A stretch of DNA of 64,000 nt, taken from positions 124,001 through 188,000 of the forward strand of contig CAMJGD010000004.1 in the NCBI GenBank assembly GCA_946405135.1. The letters run 5' to 3'. This stretch comes from an uncultured Clostridiaceae bacterium. Lineage in GTDB: Bacteria > Bacillota > Clostridia > Clostridiales > Clostridiaceae. Position 1 is the stretch's first letter. Each line of letters starts with the position of its first letter. Below, in pieces: positions 46,629 to 56,241 of this stretch. Under the pieces are notes generated by a model that saw only the letters and a list, made by a program, of their open reading frames with translations, was not told the DNA's origin and ran no database searches. Both the position numbers and the translations under genes were made by a program.

Positions 46629-47606
46629 ATGGCAAAAGATTTAGTAGAATTTAAAAATTTAAAGACTTATTTCTATACTGAAGATGGTATAGTTAAAGCA
46701 GTAAATGATGTTTCATTTAAAATAAAAGAAGGACAAACTGTGGGAGTTGTTGGTGAGTCAGGATGTGGAAAGTCTGTAACTTCCATGTCACTTATGAGAC
46801 TTATTCCTAACCCTCCAGGAAAGATTATAGATGGGGACATACTATTTGAAGGCAAAAGTGTATTGTCTTTAAGTGAAGAAGAGATGAGAGAAATAAGAGG
46901 AAATAAGATATCTGTTATATTCCAAGAGCCTATGACTTCTTTGAATCCTGTATTTACAGTAGGAGATCAGATATCAGAAGCAGTTATTCTTCACCAGAAA
47001 TTAAATAAACAAGAGGCTAGAGAAAAGGCTATAGAGATGATAAAGCTTGTTGGTATACCAAGAGCAGAGGAAATAGTAGATGCTTATCCTCATGAATTAA
47101 GCGGTGGAATGAGACAAAGAATAATGATTGCAATGGCTTTGTCCTGTAATCCAAAGCTGCTTATAGCAGATGAACCTACTACGGCTCTAGACGTTACTAT
47201 TCAGGCTCAGATTCTCGACCTTATGAGAAATATAAAAGAAAAATTAAATACTTCTATAATGCTTATAACTCATGACCTTGGAGTTATAGCTGAAATGGCT
47301 GATTATGTAGTAGTTATGTATGCTGGAAAGGTTGTTGAAGAAGCAGCCGTAGAAGAACTATTTAAGAGTCCAACTCATCCATATACTATAGGATTATTAA
47401 AATCCAAGCCTATTTTAAATCAGGAAGAAGATAGGTTATATTCTATACCAGGACAAGTTCCAAACCCTATAGGTATGCCTGACAACTGTTACTTCTGTGA
47501 GAGATGTGAAAAAGCGATGGATATCTGTAAGAAAAAGATTCCACCACTAAAAGAAATTAAGCCAGGACATAAAGTAGCATGCTGGCTTTACGAGGAGGAG
47601 AAGTAA
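46629..47606 (+). CDS. oppD: Oligopeptide ABC transporter ATPase OppD
   Basis: A 325-aa ATPase: Walker A GESGCGKS (near 41-48), Q-loop IFQEPMTSLNPVFTVGDQI, signature LSGGMRQRIMIAMAL, Walker B LLIADEPTTALDVT, and H-loop ITHDLGV. The C-terminal oligo_HPY region carries the CYFCERCEKAMDIC Cys cluster typical of OppD/DppD. GAGGAGGGG precedes the ATG. Its stop is immediately followed by the oppF start. Confidence 0.95.
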   Translation: MAKDLVEFKNLKTYFYTEDGIVKAVNDVSFKIKEGQTVGVVGESGCGKSVTSMSLMRLIPNPPGKIIDGDILFEGKSVLSLSEEEMREIRGNKISVIFQEPMTSLNPVFTVGDQISEAVILHQKLNKQEAREKAIEMIKLVGIPRAEEIVDAYPHELSGGMRQRIMIAMALSCNPKLLIADEPTTALDVTIQAQILDLMRNIKEKLNTSIMLITHDLGVIAEMADYVVVMYAGKVVEEAAVEELFKSPTHPYTIGLLKSKPILNQEEDRLYSIPGQVPNPIGMPDNCYFCERCEKAMDICKKKIPPLKEIKPGHKVACWLYEEEK

Positions 47607-48578
47607 ATGTCAGAAACAATTTTAAAGGTTGAGGGCTTAAAGAAGTATTTTCCAATAAAGGCAGGAGTTTTTCAGAAAACAGTTGGTCATGTTAAGGCAG
47701 TAGATGGTATTTCCTTTGAAATTAAGAAAGGTGAGACTTTAGGGCTAGTTGGAGAGTCTGGTTGTGGTAAGAGTACAGCAGGAAGAACTATTTTAAGGCT
47801 GCTAGAAAAAACTGATGGAAATGTTACATTTAAAGGCATAGATCTTAATTCTTTAAAAAAGAAAGAATTAAGAAAAATGAGACCACAGATGCAGATAATT
47901 TTCCAAGATCCTTATAGCTCATTAAATCCAAGAATGAGCATAGGTGAAATTATAGGTGAATCTTTAATACAGCATGGCATGGCAACAAAGAAAGATGTCA
48001 CTGATAAGGTACTTGAAGTTATGGAACTTTGTGGACTTGCTCCTTATCATATAAGAAGATACCCTCATGAATTCTCTGGTGGACAAAGACAGAGAATTGG
48101 TATAGCTAGAGCTCTTATTTTGAATCCAGAATTCATAGTAGCAGACGAACCTGTATCAGCTCTTGACGTATCAATTCAGTCTCAAATTATAAACTTGCTT
48201 ACAGATTCACAAGAGAAATATGGTTTTTCATACTTATTTATATCTCATGACTTAAGTGTGGTTAAACATATATCTCACAAAGTTGGAGTTATGTATCTTG
48301 GTTCATTAGTAGAATTAGCTGGTAAAAAAGAATTGTATGACAATCCACTACATCCATATACAAAAGCATTGCTTTCAGCAGTGCCAATACCAGACCCTAC
48401 ATTAAAGAGAGAAAGGATATTGCTAAAGGGAGATATACCAAGCCCTGCAAATCCACCTTCAGGCTGCAAGTTCCATACAAGATGTCCTTATGCTATGGAC
48501 ATATGTAGCAAGGAGATACCAGAGTATAAGAATGTAGGAAATGATCACTTTGTAGCTTGTCATTTAGTAAATAAATAA
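47607..48578 (+). CDS. oppF: Oligopeptide ABC transporter ATPase OppF
   Basis: A 323-aa ATPase: Walker [19 protein letters not shown]-loop [19 protein letters not shown], signature [15 protein letters not shown], Walker [17 protein letters not shown], and the C-terminal Cys cluster [14 protein letters not shown]. The N terminus [20 protein letters not shown] is typical of OppF. The start abuts the oppD stop, with GGAGGAG inside the end of oppD serving as its ribosome site. Confidence 0.95.
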   Translation: MSETILKVEGLKKYFPIKAGVFQKTVGHVKAVDGISFEIKKGETLGLVGESGCGKSTAGRTILRLLEKTDGNVTFKGIDLNSLKKKELRKMRPQMQIIFQDPYSSLNPRMSIGEIIGESLIQHGMATKKDVTDKVLEVMELCGLAPYHIRRYPHEFSGGQRQRIGIARALILNPEFIVADEPVSALDVSIQSQIINLLTDSQEKYGFSYLFISHDLSVVKHISHKVGVMYLGSLVELAGKKELYDNPLHPYTKALLSAVPIPDPTLKRERILLKGDIPSPANPPSGCKFHTRCPYAMDICSKEIPEYKNVGNDHFVACHLVNK

Positions 48579-48585
48579 AAAGTCA

Positions 48586-48637
48586 GGGAGCTATTGCAGC
48601 ATTAGCTAAATGGTTAATGCTGGAGCAGCTCCCTTTT
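48586..48637 (+). terminator. Terminator of the opp operon
   Basis: GGGAGCT (48586-48592) pairs with AGCTCCC (48627-48633), and an inner CAGCATTA pairs with TAATGCTG. A TTTT run follows. Confidence 0.85.
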
Positions 48638-48727
48638 ACTAACATCATCAATATTTAACAATAGATAAAATTTATTATTATGCTATAATAATAAATATAA
48701 ATCAATTCTAATAGGAGGGCTTATGTT

Positions 48728-48934
48728 ATGTTTAATAACTTTAAGTATGAGGAAAACTTTGATTACACAGTAAGTCAAGATTATCATAAACCTGAAAAGC
48801 CAGAAAAGATTCCTGCAAAAGATATATTTGCCATAATACTTGCCCAATACTCTATACTTCTCCCTATAGCTCTAGGGGCTTGCGTAGCATTTGGATTAAT
48901 TCTTCTTTTTATAGTTAAAGTTTTGATGAGATAA
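48728..48934 (+). CDS. Small single-span membrane protein, unknown function
   Basis: A 68-aa protein not matched to a family I know. The polar N-terminal half (MFNNFKYEENFDYTVSQDYH, then a Pro/Lys run PEKPEKIPAKD) is followed by one hydrophobic stretch (about 33-66, ILAQYSILLPIALGACVAFG then LILLFIVKVLM). AGGAGGG lies 9 bp before the ATG. It has its own terminator downstream, so it appears to be a monocistronic gene. Confidence 0.72.
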   Translation: MFNNFKYEENFDYTVSQDYHKPEKPEKIPAKDIFAIILAQYSILLPIALGACVAFGLILLFIVKVLMR

Positions 48935-48984
48935 TTTGTAGAAAAGAATATAAAACTTCAGCTAAATATTAAAGAAATTTATTT

Positions 48985-49012
48985 AAGGCTAGTCTTTAGG
49001 ATTAGCTTTTTT
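48985..49012 (+). terminator. Terminator after the small membrane protein gene
   Basis: AAGGCTAGTC (48985-48994) pairs with 49000-49009 with two G-U pairs and a TTTAG loop, running into TTTTTT. Confidence 0.75.
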
Positions 49013-49211
49013 CATATTTGCAGGCAATTATTAACTTAATACTTTACACCCTGCTTTCTTATGATAAAATATAAATATGTAACCTACCTTTAAGGCAGGA
49101 GATATTTTTTTATTTAGCCCTATGTGTGATAGATTTACAATCCATTATTTTAATGGAATATGATGTAAAAATATGGTTAATATTATTGCATAATGTGAAG
49201 GAGGACATAAT

Positions 49212-50561
49212 ATGAAAGATAAACTAACTTTAGATTTAAGCAAAATAAAAGGTTATGTGTGTAACAATGAATTAAGCTACATGCAAGATATGGTGAATGC
49301 AGCACATAATATGCTTCATCATAAGACTGGTGCAGGTAAGGATTTTTTAGGATGGGTTGATCTGCCTGTAGATTATGATAAGAATGAATTTAAAAGGATA
49401 AATAAGGCAGCAGAAAAGATAAGAGGCAATTCTCAAGCCCTTATAGTTATAGGTATAGGTGGATCTTATCTTGGAGCTAGAGCGGCTATAGAAATGTTAA
49501 ACCACTCTTTCTATAACATTCTTCCTGAAAACAAAAGAAAATCACCAGCAATTTTCTTTGTAGGAAACAATATAAGTTCTACTTATATGGCAGACCTATT
49601 AGAAACTGTAGAAGGAATGGATATATCCGTAAACGTAATATCTAAATCAGGAACTACTACAGAGCCAGCTATAGCTTTTAGAATATTTAAAGATTATCTA
49701 GAAAAGAAGTATGGTAAAGAAGGGGCAAAAGAAAGAATATTTGCTACCACAGATAAGTCCAAAGGAGCTTTAAAATCTTTAGCAGATAGTGAAGGCTACG
49801 AAACCTTTGTTATTCCAGATGATGTAGGAGGAAGATTCTCAGTACTTACTGCAGTGGGACTACTACCTATAGCGGTATCCGGTGTAAATATAGAAGATAT
49901 GATGAAAGGAGCACAGGATGCAAGAGAGGCTTATGGTTCATCTGATTTAGAAAGTAATGATTGCTACAAATATGCGGTAGTAAGAAATGCTCTTTATAGA
50001 AAAGGAAAAACTACTGAAATTATGGTTAACTATGAACCTTCACTTCATTATTTCGGAGAATGGTGGAAACAACTATATGGAGAAAGTGAAGGAAAAGATA
50101 ATAAAGGTATTTTCCCTGCAGCTGTTGATTTTTCTACAGATTTACATTCAATGGGACAGTATATTCAAGAAGGAAGAAGAACTATATTTGAAACAGTAAT
50201 AAATGTAGAAAAACCAAGAAAAGAAATTATTATTGAAGAAAGCAAAGAAAATATAGATGGATTGAACTTTTTAAAGGATAAATCTATGGACTTTGTAAAT
50301 AAAAAAGCTTTTCAAGGTACAGTGCTTGCTCACAATGATGGAGGAGTACCTAACATAATATTAAATGTACCTGAATTAAATCCATATTATTTTGGATATA
50401 TGGTATATTTCTTTGAAAAAGCTTGTGGCATAAGTGGTTATTTGCTTGGGGTAAATCCATTTGATCAGCCAGGAGTTGAAGCTTACAAGAAAAATATGTT
50501 TGCTTTACTTGGAAAACCGGGCTATGAAGATCTAAAAGAAAATTTAGAGAAAAGACTTTAA
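49212..50561 (+). CDS. pgi: Glucose-6-phosphate isomerase
   Basis: Interconverts glucose 6-phosphate and fructose 6-phosphate. The 449-aa protein is of the short bacterial type. The sugar-phosphate site is [18 protein letters not shown] (near 77-94), and [18 protein letters not shown] near 138-155 is the SIS motif. [15 protein letters not shown] (near 290-304) has the catalytic Glu, and [20 protein letters not shown] near 417-436 has the C-terminal signature with the Lys. AAGGAGG sets the ATG. The next gene follows 7 bp later. Confidence 0.97.
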   Translation: MKDKLTLDLSKIKGYVCNNELSYMQDMVNAAHNMLHHKTGAGKDFLGWVDLPVDYDKNEFKRINKAAEKIRGNSQALIVIGIGGSYLGARAAIEMLNHSFYNILPENKRKSPAIFFVGNNISSTYMADLLETVEGMDISVNVISKSGTTTEPAIAFRIFKDYLEKKYGKEGAKERIFATTDKSKGALKSLADSEGYETFVIPDDVGGRFSVLTAVGLLPIAVSGVNIEDMMKGAQDAREAYGSSDLESNDCYKYAVVRNALYRKGKTTEIMVNYEPSLHYFGEWWKQLYGESEGKDNKGIFPAAVDFSTDLHSMGQYIQEGRRTIFETVINVEKPRKEIIIEESKENIDGLNFLKDKSMDFVNKKAFQGTVLAHNDGGVPNIILNVPELNPYYFGYMVYFFEKACGISGYLLGVNPFDQPGVEAYKKNMFALLGKPGYEDLKENLEKRL

Positions 50562-50568
50562 TAAAGTT

Positions 50569-51015
50569 ATGAGGATACTTGTAGATGCAGATGCATGCCC
50601 ATCAAGAAATATCATCGAAAAAGCTGCAAAAGAAAATCATATAGAAGTTTACATGTACTGTGATATGAATCATGTTCTGCATAGTGATTACAGTGAAATA
50701 AAGTATGTAGACAGCGGTTTTCAGAGTGTAGATATGGTAATTTTTAATAATTGCATTAAAGATGATATAGTAGTAACTCAAGATTTCGGAGTAGCAGCTA
50801 TGGTTTTAGGAAAAAAAGCTTTTCCTATAAGTCCTAAAGGCTACATATACACAGATAGCAATATAGATAGACTGCTTTTTGAAAGGCACATGTCTCAAAA
50901 AATGCGAAGAGCAGGTGAAAAAACTTCAAGTCCTAAAAAAAGGACGGAGAATGATGATAAAAGATTGTATGAAAATCTTTTATATCTTATAAAAAAGTCT
51001 AAAAATAGTGTTTAA
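50569..51015 (+). CDS. YaiI/YqxD family (UPF0178) protein
   Basis: A 148-aa protein of the DUF188/PIN-like family, with MRILVDADACPSRNIIEKAA at the start, DMVIFNNCIKDDIVVTQDFGVA near 64-85 and a C-terminal RTENDDKRLYENLLYLIKK. The paired Asp residues (DADAC, TQDFG) suit a metal-dependent nuclease fold, but no activity is established. No clear ribosome site is visible, and translation may be coupled to pgi, which ends 7 bp before. Confidence 0.9.
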   Translation: MRILVDADACPSRNIIEKAAKENHIEVYMYCDMNHVLHSDYSEIKYVDSGFQSVDMVIFNNCIKDDIVVTQDFGVAAMVLGKKAFPISPKGYIYTDSNIDRLLFERHMSQKMRRAGEKTSSPKKRTENDDKRLYENLLYLIKKSKNSV

Positions 51016-51022
51016 CAATTAT

Positions 51023-51070
51023 AAAATGGCTGCAGCATAATGAATAAAATGCATTATAGCAGCCATTTTT
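51023..51070 (+). terminator. Terminator after yaiI, strong
   Basis: AAAATGGCTGC (51023-51033) pairs perfectly with 51059-51069, and an inner ATAATG pairs with CATTAT. The arm ends in TTTTT. Confidence 0.9.
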
Positions 51071-51140
51071 GCATAATATCAATTAAATTGAAGAGGATAC
51101 ATAAAAAATTAAAATACATAATACTTTGTTACTGCTTAGT

Positions 51141-51326
51141 CTAATCTCCAGGTTTATATCTTTTTACATTTACCCTGTCCGTAGGTACTTCAGGAAATAA
51201 TATACCATTATCTATTCTCTCTATCTGAGGTGCACCATTAGCATTAGTTATATAGAAAGAATTTTTATCAAAATATAGAGAGTCAGAATCATTTTTATTA
51301 TAATTATCAATTCTTGATTTTTTCAT
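51141..51326 (-). CDS. Small hydrophilic protein, unknown function
   Basis: A 61-aa protein (MKKSRIDNYNKNDSDSLYFD at the start, RVNVKRYKPGD at the end), with no span, Cys or signal. I do not recognise it. Support comes from a strong AGGAGGG site 6 bp before the ATG on this strand. It is oppositely oriented to its neighbours and lies in a spacer that would otherwise be empty. Confidence 0.65.
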   Translation of the reverse strand: MKKSRIDNYNKNDSDSLYFDKNSFYITNANGAPQIERIDNGILFPEVPTDRVNVKRYKPGD

Positions 51327-51482
51327 AACAATCCCTCCTGTAAATATATTTTGTACATTTCTTAAGTATTTATGATATAATTAAAACAACTATTGTTACA
51401 AAATATGGAATTATAGTATAATAGAATATAAGGTGCTTTATTAAAAATTTAGGTGAAGGATAATAAAGGGAGAGAATTACTT

Positions 51483-53537
51483 ATGAAAGGTGTAGAAATA
51501 AGGTTTGATAAACAAAGTCCTCAAATGAAAAATGAGCCTATACTTATAAGTATAGATTCAGAAGAAAAAGAAGAATTTTTATATAAATTCTTTATTGGTT
51601 TTAATGGAATTTGGACAAGTTTACAAGAATTTCATGAAGATAATTATTGTACCTGGATACCGGACACCGAAGGAAAATACAATATTATGGTTCAGGTTAA
51701 AAGAAAGGATAGCAAAAAGGCTTTTGATTTTCTAGCAAAGGCAGATTATATCATAGGTGATGTAGAAGAAAATATAATAAAAGATGTATATTTAAATCAA
51801 GGTAAATTTACACTAGGTGAGAAAATAAATATCATGGTAGAAGCAAATAAAATTCCACTTATGTATAAGTATTGGTTAAGAGGAGAAAATGGATGGGAAT
51901 TAGTAAAGGACTACTGTCCTGAAAATAATTTGACTATCACCGCTAATGCCGTAGGAATTCATGAAATACTGATAGAATGTAAAAAATTGGATTCGGAAAG
52001 CAATTTTGATGATTTTAAAAAAATAGAATTTGAAGTGGAAAACTTAAATACAATAGAGATAGTAGACTTTAAATGTTTATCCAATGATATATTAGTAGGA
52101 GAAGAACTTATCTTTCAAGTAGAATCTAAACAGGATGAAGGAAGAGCCATACTATATAAGTTCATAAAAATAGATTCTAAAGGCTCAATAAAGTGTATAC
52201 AAGACTATTCAACCAAAACTATGGTAAGTTATATAGAAAAAGAAAGCGGAGATTACAAGCTTCTGTGCATGGCTAAGGACATGTATTCCAATAAGGAATA
52301 TGATGACAGAGCTATAATTATATATACTGTAATCCCGTATTTGCCTGTACAAATAAAAGAATTTACTACAGATGTTTCTTCTCCACAGATTTGCGGAAAC
52401 AGTGTGCTATTAAAAGCTGTAGCTGAAGGAGGGAAAAATCTATTATACAGATTTATAATAGATGGAAATTATGGAGAAGACTCAGGGTATATAAAATCTA
52501 ATAACTATTTTTGGAAGACAAAAAAACATGGCAATTATAAAATTAAGCTGCAGGTTAAAGATGCTTCTTATGATGGAGAATATGAGGATTTAAAGGAAAT
52601 AGAATATGAAATAAATGATAGAAGTAATATACCTATAAAAATAAATGAAATAATATATGATAAGAAAGCATACTATTTAAAAAATAAGCCAATAAATGCT
52701 AAGGTATATGCAGATGGTGGTTTAGAGTTAAAATATAGTTTTATTGTATATAAAGATGGAAATGAAATAGAAAAAATAGATTATGGCGATTGTAACTGGG
52801 TTAATTTTATACCAGAAAATTCTGGTGAGTATGAACTAGAAATAAGAGTAAAAGATAAATATTCTGATAAATCCTATGATTGTCATTCTAATTTGTTTTT
52901 GAATGTAAAAGACTATGCTCCGGGTATCATAGATTATGTACTTTTAAATTCTAAAGAGTATTATATGGTAGGAGATACTATAGCTTTAGAAGTGGTAGCA
53001 GAAAATACAAAAAATGTTCATGTTAAATATATATTAAAAGTTAATGGATATTTAGTAGAAGAAACAGACTTTATAAAAAATAAAAAGTATACTTTTACTC
53101 CAAAATGCAGTGGTAAGTATGTGATTGAAATTCAAGCAAAAAGCAAGTATTCTAAGGAAAACTATGATAGTAAAAAAATATTAAAGTTTTTAGTGCATGA
53201 TGCTACCCCTGTGACTAATACAAAAATAGCTTCAGACAAGGCAGAAATATATATAAATGAAGGAGTAACTTTTAAGGTTCAAAGTCAAGGCGGCAAAGAT
53301 GTATGCTATGAATTTTATATAATGGAAAGAGGAGAATGGAGGCTAGTACAAAAGTATAGTAAGAAAAATTACTACGGATTTATGCCATTTATTCCAGGAA
53401 AATATAAATTATTAGTATTAAGTAAAAGCAGTTATAAAAAATGTGCTTACGAGGATTATGATATATTTCAATTTGAAGCTTCAGAAAATCTCAATAGGGA
53501 TACTAATGAAAATATAATAGAATATCAATATCTTTAA
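51483..53537 (+). CDS. Triple tyrosine motif (Y_Y_Y) protein with seven tandem modules
   Basis: A 684-aa protein made of seven related modules of about 95 residues. Each has a Y-K/x-F opening (LYKFFIGFNGIW; MYKYWLRGENGW; LYKFIKIDSKGS; LYRFIIDGNYGE; LKYSFIVYKDGN; VKYILKVNGYLV; CYEFYIMERGEW), a G-K/E-Y-x-I/L turn, then a K-x-x-Y-S/D element. This is the triple tyrosine beta-sandwich (Y_Y_Y). No signal peptide or anchor is visible. ATG 51483 with AAAGGGAGA upstream is preferred over GTG 51453, which lacks a site. The next gene is a lytic transglycosylase. Function unknown; a structural or surface role is suggested. Confidence 0.87.
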   Translation: MKGVEIRFDKQSPQMKNEPILISIDSEEKEEFLYKFFIGFNGIWTSLQEFHEDNYCTWIPDTEGKYNIMVQVKRKDSKKAFDFLAKADYIIGDVEENIIKDVYLNQGKFTLGEKINIMVEANKIPLMYKYWLRGENGWELVKDYCPENNLTITANAVGIHEILIECKKLDSESNFDDFKKIEFEVENLNTIEIVDFKCLSNDILVGEELIFQVESKQDEGRAILYKFIKIDSKGSIKCIQDYSTKTMVSYIEKESGDYKLLCMAKDMYSNKEYDDRAIIIYTVIPYLPVQIKEFTTDVSSPQICGNSVLLKAVAEGGKNLLYRFIIDGNYGEDSGYIKSNNYFWKTKKHGNYKIKLQVKDASYDGEYEDLKEIEYEINDRSNIPIKINEIIYDKKAYYLKNKPINAKVYADGGLELKYSFIVYKDGNEIEKIDYGDCNWVNFIPENSGEYELEIRVKDKYSDKSYDCHSNLFLNVKDYAPGIIDYVLLNSKEYYMVGDTIALEVVAENTKNVHVKYILKVNGYLVEETDFIKNKKYTFTPKCSGKYVIEIQAKSKYSKENYDSKKILKFLVHDATPVTNTKIASDKAEIYINEGVTFKVQSQGGKDVCYEFYIMERGEWRLVQKYSKKNYYGFMPFIPGKYKLLVLSKSSYKKCAYEDYDIFQFEASENLNRDTNENIIEYQYL

Positions 53538-53613
53538 AAATACTTCTTATATTGACTATATTTGCTGAAGCCTTTAAAATTAGATTATAGTTATCATTAT
53601 AGGAGGTGGCGGT

Positions 53614-54303
53614 TTGAAGGTGGAAAACACTCAAAATGTAGAAAGTACTCAAAATATAGAAAAATTTATGGGAATGCAGCTTATGACTCAGATAATGAAA
53701 AAGTCTCTAGGAGATTCTATGGGTTTTGCCATGATAATGGAAAGCCTTTTAAAGGCTGCATCTGAAGATAAAAATAATGATCTACTAAAATCCTTGGGAA
53801 TCGGAGAGCAGGATTTAAGTCAGTTAGGCTATGGGGGAGGAACACCTTTAGATTTTTTTGAAAATCCTCAAAGCGTTACTGAAATTATGAATAAAGAGCT
53901 AAAGTCTGATAATATAACCATTGAAGAAGCTATAAATAGGACAGCAAATAAGTATGGTGTAGATTCAAAACTTATAAGAGCTATAATAAAGCAAGAATCG
54001 GATTTTAATCCTTATTCAAAGTCTTGGGCTGGAGCCATGGGACTTATGCAGCTTATGCCTGAAAATGTAATTGAAGATGGAGTTAAAAATCCTTATGACA
54101 TAGAAGAAAACATAGACGCAGGAACAAGGCAATTTAAGAGATATCTAAATAAGTACAATAATGTACAAATGGCCTTAGCAGCATATAACGCTGGACCTGG
54201 AACCCTTGCAAGAAGAGGCGTTAAAAATACAGAAGAAATAAGCAAACTTCCTTCAGAAACAAGAAATTATGTAAAAAAGGTTATGGCCTATTATGGAAAA
54301 TAG
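53614..54303 (+). CDS. Lytic transglycosylase (SLT domain)
   Basis: Cuts peptidoglycan glycan strands. The 229-aa protein has a C-terminal SLT domain (about 105-229): catalytic Glu128 in AIIKQESDFNPYS, GAMGLMQLMPENV, and MALAAYNAGPGTLARRG. The N-terminal 100 residues are Met/Gln-rich, with no signal peptide, as in some flagellar or spore-associated lysozymes. Start is TTG with AGGAGGTG about 5 bp upstream. It follows the triple-tyrosine gene by 76 bp and may be in one transcript. Confidence 0.9.
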   Translation: MKVENTQNVESTQNIEKFMGMQLMTQIMKKSLGDSMGFAMIMESLLKAASEDKNNDLLKSLGIGEQDLSQLGYGGGTPLDFFENPQSVTEIMNKELKSDNITIEEAINRTANKYGVDSKLIRAIIKQESDFNPYSKSWAGAMGLMQLMPENVIEDGVKNPYDIEENIDAGTRQFKRYLNKYNNVQMALAAYNAGPGTLARRGVKNTEEISKLPSETRNYVKKVMAYYGK

Positions 54304-54305
54304 TT

Positions 54306-54336
54306 ATATAGTTCTTTGAACAAGAACTATATATTT
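54306..54336 (+). terminator. Terminator after the transglycosylase
   Basis: ATATAGTTCTT (54306-54316) pairs exactly with 54322-54332 across TGAAC, and ATTT follows. A second, imperfect hairpin at about 54375-54425 ends in TTTTATTTTTT and may be the stronger stop. Confidence 0.75.
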
Positions 54337-54516
54337 AGCATTATTAAAAATTGTTTAATTTAATTAAAGTTATAGGAAAGGGCTGTAGGTAATGTATATT
54401 TATCCATTACATCACAACCCTTTTATTTTTTAGTTTAAAGGTATTTTATAATTTTTATTGATTTAACCATAGGTTTTGGAGATAATAAATAGAAAGATAT
54501 TTACATATGGAGAGTG

Positions 54517-55248
54517 ATGGCATTGGAAAGATTAGATAAAGTACTTTCTAATTTAGGTTATGGAAGTAGAAAAGAAATAAAGTCTATAGTAAAAGCAGGA
54601 CTTGTAACTATAGACGGAAAGATTATAAAAGATAGTTCTATGCAGATAGATCCTAATAAAAATATAATAACTGTTAATGGTGAAGAAGTATTTTATAGAA
54701 AATTTATATATCTTATGATGAATAAACCTCAGGATGTTATTTCTGCTACCTTTGATAATTATGATACCACAGTAATAGATATTATAGACCCAAGTTATGC
54801 TGTGTTTGAACCTTTTCCTGTAGGCAGGCTGGATAAGGATACAGTAGGACTCTTAATATTGACCAATGATGGAGAGCTAAATCATAGATTGATATCACCT
54901 AAGTGGCATGTAGATAAGGTGTATTATGCAAAGATTGATAAAAAGATAGGAGAGAGTGATATAAAAGCTTTTGAAAAAGGCATAGTATTAGATGATGGAT
55001 ACAAATGTATGCCAGCCAAATTAAATATATTGAAAGCAGAGGATACAGGTTCTGAAATAGAAGTTACTATTCAAGAAGGAAAGTTTCATCAAGTAAAAAG
55101 AATGTTTGAAAGTGTAGGCAAAAAAGTGATTTACCTTAAGAGAATAGAATTTGGCCCTTTAGATTTGGATGAAAGTTTAGAGGAAGGTGAATATAGGGAA
55201 TTAAGCGAGATAGAAATAGATTCTTTATTTAAAGCTGTATCTAAATAA
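54517..55248 (+). CDS. Ribosomal small-subunit-type pseudouridine synthase (RsuA family)
   Basis: Isomerises uridine in rRNA. The 243-aa protein has an N-terminal S4 RNA-binding domain (ERLDKVLSNLGYGSRKEIKS near 4-23). The catalytic domain has VGRLDKDTVGLLILTNDGEL (near 106-125), with the catalytic Asp in GRLDKDT, and the motif VTIQEGKFHQVKRMF. ATG 54517 is chosen; GTG 54514 and TTG 54523 are alternative starts, with GGAG 54509-54512 serving all three. Which residue of rRNA it modifies cannot be told. Confidence 0.9.
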   Translation: MALERLDKVLSNLGYGSRKEIKSIVKAGLVTIDGKIIKDSSMQIDPNKNIITVNGEEVFYRKFIYLMMNKPQDVISATFDNYDTTVIDIIDPSYAVFEPFPVGRLDKDTVGLLILTNDGELNHRLISPKWHVDKVYYAKIDKKIGESDIKAFEKGIVLDDGYKCMPAKLNILKAEDTGSEIEVTIQEGKFHQVKRMFESVGKKVIYLKRIEFGPLDLDESLEEGEYRELSEIEIDSLFKAVSK

Positions 55249-55736
55249 AATAATTAAAGCAATAAAAATTAAAAAAGTATGAATAAAACCTTTTCAATGT
55301 TACATATAAATATTGAAAATGCATAGTAGATTTATTAATAAAATGTATTATAATAATAAGTCTTAAATTAAATAGTACGCAAAATAAAATGTCGAATAAG
55401 TAAATATTTATTAAATTATATTTCAGTATAAATTAATTCAGTACAATAAGATATAGAAGTTAATAAAATATGAATAATATTCATTCATCTTAAAGCAATT
55501 TTTACAATTATTTTTTCAAAATCCCTTGCATTATAAAATACATTTTAATATAATTAATTTGCAAGGATAAATAAGAAACAAATAGCCCCCTTTTTATTTA
55601 TCGATAACACAACCTAACCCCAAGGGTTGTGTTTTATTTTTACATTTTTTTGTTATGTTATTTTTAGAAATTAGGTAGATTAATACTGTCATAAATGATA
55701 AAATTTAAATAGAATGAGTTTTGGGGAGTGATTACC
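55249..55736. other. Spacer of about 490 bp with two 3' hairpins, possible small RNA
   Basis: No coding region with a ribosome site is seen. Near 55538-55585 a CCTTGCA / TGCAAGG pair encloses A/T-rich complementary arms. At 55606-55633 AACACAACC pairs with GGTTGTGTT and runs into a TTTTATTTTT tract, a good terminator with no coding gene within 350 bp upstream. That layout would suit a small non-coding RNA. No known RNA class was recognised. Confidence 0.45.
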
Positions 55737-56042
55737 ATGGCTGCATATAAGTCAAAACTTGAAAGTGAAGATATGGATTTTTTATTTGAAGCTATACTAG
55801 GTTTAAAAGATAAGGAAGAATGTTATAGATTCTTTGAAGATATATGTACTATAAATGAAATAAAAGCTTTAGAGCAGAGAATGCAGGTAGCTAAAATGCT
55901 TAAGCAGAAAAAGACCTATTTAGATATAGCAAGTACAACAGGAGCAAGTACTGCCACTATAAGTAGAGTAAATAGAGCTTTAAATTATGGAAGTGATGGT
56001 TATAATATTGTTTTTGAAAGACTTAATTGGAAAGATAAATGA
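55737..56042 (+). CDS. YerC/YecD family TrpR-like protein
   Basis: A 101-aa protein of the Trp-repressor-like superfamily, with FLFEAILGLKDKEECYRFFE at the N terminus and the helix-turn-helix TYLDIASTTGASTATISRVN. Its usual neighbour in other Firmicutes is the pcrA-ligA group, as here. ATG 55737 follows GGGGAG by 8 bp; an in-frame GTG at 55728 overlaps that site. The regulated genes are unknown. Confidence 0.9.
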   Translation: MAAYKSKLESEDMDFLFEAILGLKDKEECYRFFEDICTINEIKALEQRMQVAKMLKQKKTYLDIASTTGASTATISRVNRALNYGSDGYNIVFERLNWKDK

Positions 56043-56045
56043 TTT

Positions 56046-56096
56046 AAAGAGCTCTATAAAATGCAAACAAACTTGCATTTTATAGAGCTCTTTTAT
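56046..56096 (+). terminator. Terminator after yerC, 21-bp perfect stem
   Basis: Arms 56046-56066 and 56073-56093 are exact complements around ACAAAC, and a TTTATTTTT tract follows. Confidence 0.92.
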
Positions 56097-56187
56097 TTTT
56101 ATGTTTAAATATCTATATACATGTCAATATAAATAGATAATAAATCATATAACATATATGATATAATTTATTAGGTAAGATACATTT

Positions 56188-56223
56188 AAAAAGTTTATAC
56201 ACTTTAAGCTATAAACTTTTTTT
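56188..56223 (+). terminator. Hairpin with T-run in the leader of pcrA
   Basis: AAAAAGTTTATA (56188-56199) pairs with 56210-56221 and is followed by T's. It lies about 20 bp before the pcrA ATG, downstream of a TATAAT at 56162-56167, so it may attenuate the gene. Alternatively, it is a remnant terminator of upstream transcription. Confidence 0.5.
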
Positions 56224-56241
56224 AGATTAAGGAGTGGTTTA

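Noticed and set aside
53562..53765. A 67-codon open frame overlapping the start of the transglycosylase in another frame
   Set aside because: The transglycosylase has the better ribosome site and domain. This one is Arg/Tyr-rich low complexity.
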